The position numbers were made by a program, and so were the translations under genes. Below are positions 13,928 to 16,949 of a DNA stretch of 16,949 nucleotides, in pieces; within the stretch, counting starts at the first letter, position 1; every line of letters begins with the position of its first letter. The notes beneath the pieces were generated by a model. That model was not told where the DNA came from, searched no databases, and saw nothing but the letters and a program-made list of their open reading frames with translations. The stretch comes from UBA3495 sp964629875 (lineage in GTDB: Bacteria; Chloroflexota; Dehalococcoidia; Lucifugimonadales; UBA3495): positions 1 through 16,949 of the forward strand of contig CAZVRK010000028.1 in assembly GCA_964629875.1 (NCBI GenBank), given 5' to 3'.

Positions 13928-15760
13928 ATGCTTGACCACGGAGAACAGCTAGCAGAACGCCTAAACGCGTTGTATCAGCATATGGAGGAAGCCCATGTAG
14001 ATTTATATCTTGTGCCATCCTCAGATGCTCATCTAAATGAATATGTGCCTGAATACAGTCGGCGGCGTGCTGCGGTAACCGGATTCACTGGATCTGCCGG
14101 AGACGCCATAATCTCCCCACATGGGAATCACCTATTCGTGGATTCCCGTTACCATCTGCAGGCCGATGACGAAGTTGATCTGAACAGGTTTCGTGTCCAT
14201 AGGCTCGGATTGAGTGGAGAGTTTACGTTAAGTCAATGGTTAACAGAGATGGAGAAAGAGCGCGGCGGAATCCGGGTGGGTTTTGACCCAGCAGTGGTTT
14301 CTATGCAGGCGCATAAGATCTACTCGTCTGCTCTACATTCCGTAGGGTCTTCAATGGTGCCGATAGATGGGAATCTAGTGGATGATGTATGGAAAGAACA
14401 ACCGGATCCGCCGTCTAATGAGATTTATGCTTTGCATGAAAGCGTGACAGGCATCGGAGTAGCCGAAAAGCTTTCGAGCGTACGCAAAGAGATGGCAGAT
14501 GCTGGTGCTGATAAATTAGTGATAACGAAATTAGATGAGATTGCTTGGGTAACCAACCTGAGAGGCGACGACATCCAGTTCAACCCGGTTTTCGAAGCTT
14601 ATATGGTCATAGAAATGGAGCGGGCCACCTGTTTTACCCGAGTCAAATTGTCTGCAGGTTTAATCGATGGATTGTCGCCTCTAGTGGAATTTCAACCCTA
14701 TGAATCGTACGCAGAATTCATGAAACTGGTCGGTTCCGATAGCCAGGGAGTCGTCTGGCTGGACCCGAGCGGCACTACTATGTCCACCCGGATTCTTATT
14801 TCTGAGAACCAGAAAGTACATGAAAGAGCTAATCCCGTAGTAATGCTTAAGGCAATAAAGAATGACACTGAGGTATTAGCTAGCCGAGAGGCCCATCGTC
14901 ATGCTGCCGCTGCTAAGATTCGTAGCTTCAAGGGACTGGAAGAGAAAATAGCTTCTGGACAGGAGGTTAGTGAACTCGATTACAGCCAATCGTTGCATGA
15001 AGAATATGCTAAAGAGGATGGATTCTATGATCTCAGCTTCACAACCATCGCAGCGTCCGGACCTAACGGTGCGATAGTCCATTACAGTGATGCGGATCCT
15101 GAAGTTTTATTAGAACAGGGAGAGTTGTTTCTAGTGGACTCTGGAGTTCAAATGCTTGGTGGCACTACTGATGATACTCGCACGGTGATTGTCGGTAACC
15201 CGACCGATCGTCAAAAACAGGTTTACACAAAAGTCTTACGAGGCCATATAAATCTGGCTATGCAGAAATTCCCTGAGGGTACGGGCGGTATCGCACTTGA
15301 TGCGCTAGCTAGGACTCATCTTTGGAATGTGGGACTTGATTATGGCCATGGCACTGGACATGGGGTTGGAGCATTCTTAAACGTCCACGAAGGCCCCCAA
15401 CGTATCGCTCCTCGAGGAGGAGATGAACCTATGAAAGTTGGGATGATAGTTTCCAATGAGCCAGGTTATTACGAATCAGGTTGGGGCGGAGTGAGGCTGG
15501 AAAATCTGTATGTGGTAACGACTGACGAGGACCTGCCAGACCACCCGGACGGGAAGCGATGGTTCCGGATGGATCCTTTAACTCTCATACCATTCGATAC
15601 CTCATTGATTGATTGGAGTGATATGTCAAAGGCAGAGAAGGATTGGCTCGGAGAGTACCACCAAGAGGTCTGGGATAAAATCAGCCCTCTGTTAGGCGAT
15701 GAAGAAAGTGAGTGGCTGTGGGGGAAATGCCAACTTCCGGGTATCGCTATGTCTGCATAG
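13928..15760 (+). CDS. Xaa-Pro aminopeptidase, M24B family (aminopeptidase P1-like)
   Basis: This 610-residue metallopeptidase removes the N-terminal residue from peptides with proline in second place. It has the long three-domain form of cytosolic eukaryotic-type aminopeptidase P1: two creatinase-type N domains (roughly 1-310), a pita-bread catalytic domain (about 320-540) and the short M24_C tail. The five metal ligands are visible with family spacing: Asp404 (LVDSG), Asp415 (GTTDDT), His478 (GTGHGVG), Glu511 (SNEPGYY) and Glu525 (RLENLY). The Asp-Asp spacing (11) and Glu-Glu spacing (14) equal my recollection of the human enzyme. The substrate-binding loop HEGP follows the metal histidine. 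No signal peptide is present, so it is cytoplasmic. Start ATG at 13928; GAGGA lies 12 bases upstream, a little far. Together with the oligopeptidase B-like enzyme it would finish degradation of imported peptides. Confidence 0.93.
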   Translation: MLDHGEQLAERLNALYQHMEEAHVDLYLVPSSDAHLNEYVPEYSRRRAAVTGFTGSAGDAIISPHGNHLFVDSRYHLQADDEVDLNRFRVHRLGLSGEFTLSQWLTEMEKERGGIRVGFDPAVVSMQAHKIYSSALHSVGSSMVPIDGNLVDDVWKEQPDPPSNEIYALHESVTGIGVAEKLSSVRKEMADAGADKLVITKLDEIAWVTNLRGDDIQFNPVFEAYMVIEMERATCFTRVKLSAGLIDGLSPLVEFQPYESYAEFMKLVGSDSQGVVWLDPSGTTMSTRILISENQKVHERANPVVMLKAIKNDTEVLASREAHRHAAAAKIRSFKGLEEKIASGQEVSELDYSQSLHEEYAKEDGFYDLSFTTIAASGPNGAIVHYSDADPEVLLEQGELFLVDSGVQMLGGTTDDTRTVIVGNPTDRQKQVYTKVLRGHINLAMQKFPEGTGGIALDALARTHLWNVGLDYGHGTGHGVGAFLNVHEGPQRIAPRGGDEPMKVGMIVSNEPGYYESGWGGVRLENLYVVTTDEDLPDHPDGKRWFRMDPLTLIPFDTSLIDWSDMSKAEKDWLGEYHQEVWDKISPLLGDEESEWLWGKCQLPGIAMSA

Positions 15761-15998
15761 GCTTTTTATGGCATGTGAGGTTCGTATGTCCGGCCATGCA
15801 GGCTTAGTTATAGGGTTTGGTATTCTGTTGATTAAGTGTCATATGACACAGGTCTGATTAGGGGATTAGTTACAAGGGATTGTTGTAATGACAGGGTTAT
15901 TGAACTTTGAGCGATAAGGAAATAGGCATACCCGTGAGGCCAATGGATGACAACGACATCCTTCGGAACATTTGCACCAGATAGAACTCTTATAAGCA
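15761..15998. other. Intergenic leader before the second MFS gene, with inverted repeats
   Basis: This 238-base region has no convincing gene. It holds two clean inverted repeats: GTGTCATATGACAC (15836-15849) and TTACAA-N7-TTGTAA (15870-15888). Both precede the MFS gene at 15999 and could be operator sites. A short T-run follows the aminopeptidase stop (15763-15767), but I see no clear terminator stem in front of it. Confidence 0.45.
15836..15849. promoter_or_regulatory. 14-base perfect palindrome GTGTCATATGACAC, possible operator
   Basis: Perfect dyad symmetry over 14 bases, 149 bases before the second MFS gene. Its central twelve bases differ by one from the palindrome at 5750-5761. I do not recognise the cognate regulator. 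Confidence 0.3.
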
Positions 15999-16949
15999 TT
16001 GAGATTTAATCTTTCCGGCCTCAAGCATATTGTAGACGGCTCCGGTTTTTCAGCTTTTTATTTTCACGAATACCGATTGTTTTGGGTGGCGGCGGCTCTC
16101 TCTAATATCGGGATGTGGGCTCTGGTGTACGGTCGATTGTGGCTGATGCACTCATTAACAGATTCCACGATTTTGGTAGGGCTGATTAATACTGCCACAT
16201 TAGGTCCGGTGTTGTTATTCTCTATCTGGGGTGGGGCTATAGCAGATAGGGTAAACCGGATCAAGTTGGTGAGAGTAACCCGGGGTATGTTCGCCGTCTT
16301 AGCGTTTTTAACCGGAATGTTAATCGCCATTGGCGAAGTTGAGCCCTGGCATATCGTTGCGATTTCGGTGGCAACTGGGTGTCTTCTTGCTCTAGATATA
16401 CCATCGAGGTCAGCTATGATGCCGTCCCTCTTGCCTAAAGAACATTTGAGCAGCGGGATAGCCCTTTATTCGATTGTGTTTGGTGGCGCTTCGATAATCG
16501 GACCGGCGCTATTCTCTCCGTTGGTTGGATATTGGGGTATCGAAGGTATATTTTTTCTGATTGGCTCATCATATATTTTTACGGTATTAGTATTGATGTT
16601 TATGCAAACCTCTCTTCATCAACCGCAGCTTCGGTCGTCCAATTTAGCGCAAGGTATACTGGACGGGTTGAGGTATATACGTAAATCCCGGCAGCTAATG
16701 GGCACGATTACTTTGGGCGTGTGTATCGGATTGTTTGGAACATCGTACGAAGCGCTTTTGCCTGCTTTTTCAGATGATTCATTGCAAGGCGGTATCCAGG
16801 CTTATAGTCGTCTTCTATTGTTCGAAGGAATCGGGGCCCTAATCGCTACCATGTTCATAGCTTTAATGGGAGTTCACCTTGATCCAACCCGCTTCATGTT
16901 TATCGGAGTAATTGCTTTTGGTGCGGGAATGCTGATATTGAGTTGGGTC
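15999..16949 (+). CDS. MFS transporter, EntS/MFS_3-like, 3' end beyond the window
   Basis: An open frame of 317 codons runs off the right edge without a stop. The protein is an MFS permease of the EntS/transmembrane secretion effector type (MFS_3), a group linked with export of siderophores or other small molecules. The opening HEYRLFWVAAALSNIGMW matches the typical F-R-x-F-W-x-x-x-x-S-x-x-G start of helix 1. Motif A appears as GGAIADRVNR. The stretch LPKEHLSSGIALYSIVFGGA followed by IIGPAL is the MFS_3 helix 5 signature. About eight to nine helices are present, so roughly a quarter of the protein is missing. The start is uncertain: TTG at 15999 is the first candidate after an in-frame TAA at 15993-15995, giving RFNLSGLKHIVDGSG ahead of the core, but it lacks a good ribosome-binding site. 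TTG 16074 is a later alternative. Confidence 0.8.
   Translation, partial: MRFNLSGLKHIVDGSGFSAFYFHEYRLFWVAAALSNIGMWALVYGRLWLMHSLTDSTILVGLINTATLGPVLLFSIWGGAIADRVNRIKLVRVTRGMFAVLAFLTGMLIAIGEVEPWHIVAISVATGCLLALDIPSRSAMMPSLLPKEHLSSGIALYSIVFGGASIIGPALFSPLVGYWGIEGIFFLIGSSYIFTVLVLMFMQTSLHQPQLRSSNLAQGILDGLRYIRKSRQLMGTITLGVCIGLFGTSYEALLPAFSDDSLQGGIQAYSRLLLFEGIGALIATMFIALMGVHLDPTRFMFIGVIAFGAGMLILSWV

Noticed and set aside
15769..15858. 29-codon plus-strand ORF after the aminopeptidase stop
   Set aside because: There is no Shine-Dalgarno and its end runs through the 14-base palindrome; regulatory DNA is more likely.
1..16949. CRISPR array, insertion sequence, phage or toxin-antitoxin operon
   Set aside because: I saw no regularly spaced repeats, transposase, integrase or paired small toxin-antitoxin genes anywhere in the window.

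Overview
The window looks like part of a free-living bacterial genome assembled from environmental DNA, not a phage, plasmid or defence island. Base composition is moderate, four of the eleven larger genes appear to start with TTG, and a 100-base N gap sits inside one gene. The gene mix is an F420-type luciferase-like oxidoreductase, an Mca-like PIG-L hydrolase, a GMC oxidoreductase, a nitroreductase, major facilitator (MFS) transporters and several peptidases. That mix recalls marine Chloroflexota such as the SAR202 group, but the taxonomic guess is inference only; no rRNA or marker gene is present.

Layout. Bases 187-5515 carry four plus-strand genes: a peptidylglycine alpha-amidating-lyase-like NHL-repeat protein, a PIG-L/Mca-type zinc hydrolase, an oligopeptidase B-like serine peptidase split by the scaffold gap, and an F420-type oxidoreductase. 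A 485-base gene-poor stretch follows. A nitroreductase (minus) is divergent from an MFS transporter (plus), and a GMC flavin oxidoreductase lies 84 bases after the transporter. On the minus strand are an alpha/beta hydrolase and, upstream of it, a large RND/MMPL-type exporter. Divergent from the exporter are a possible 49-residue membrane microprotein and an Xaa-Pro aminopeptidase (plus). The window ends inside a second MFS gene of the EntS-like group that runs off the edge.

How the genes may work together. The window is rich in enzymes that attack peptide, amide or thiol-conjugate bonds (PAL-like lyase, PIG-L, oligopeptidase B, Xaa-Pro aminopeptidase). It is also rich in flavin or deazaflavin redox enzymes and transporters. 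This fits a heterotroph scavenging dissolved organic matter, but no single complete pathway is visible. The MFS-GMC pair could be an uptake-plus-oxidation unit, and a FadR/GntR-style palindrome lies just upstream of it.

The clearest unusual points are these. The scaffold gap is very probably artificial: a 55-base overlap was left on both sides, and removing it restores a 683-residue peptidase with a correctly spaced catalytic triad. A 49-codon membrane ORF has a near-perfect Shine-Dalgarno sequence. A calcium-loop-like motif sits in a periplasmic domain of the RND exporter. There are also candidate operators. I did not find convincing evidence of a wholly new multi-gene system.
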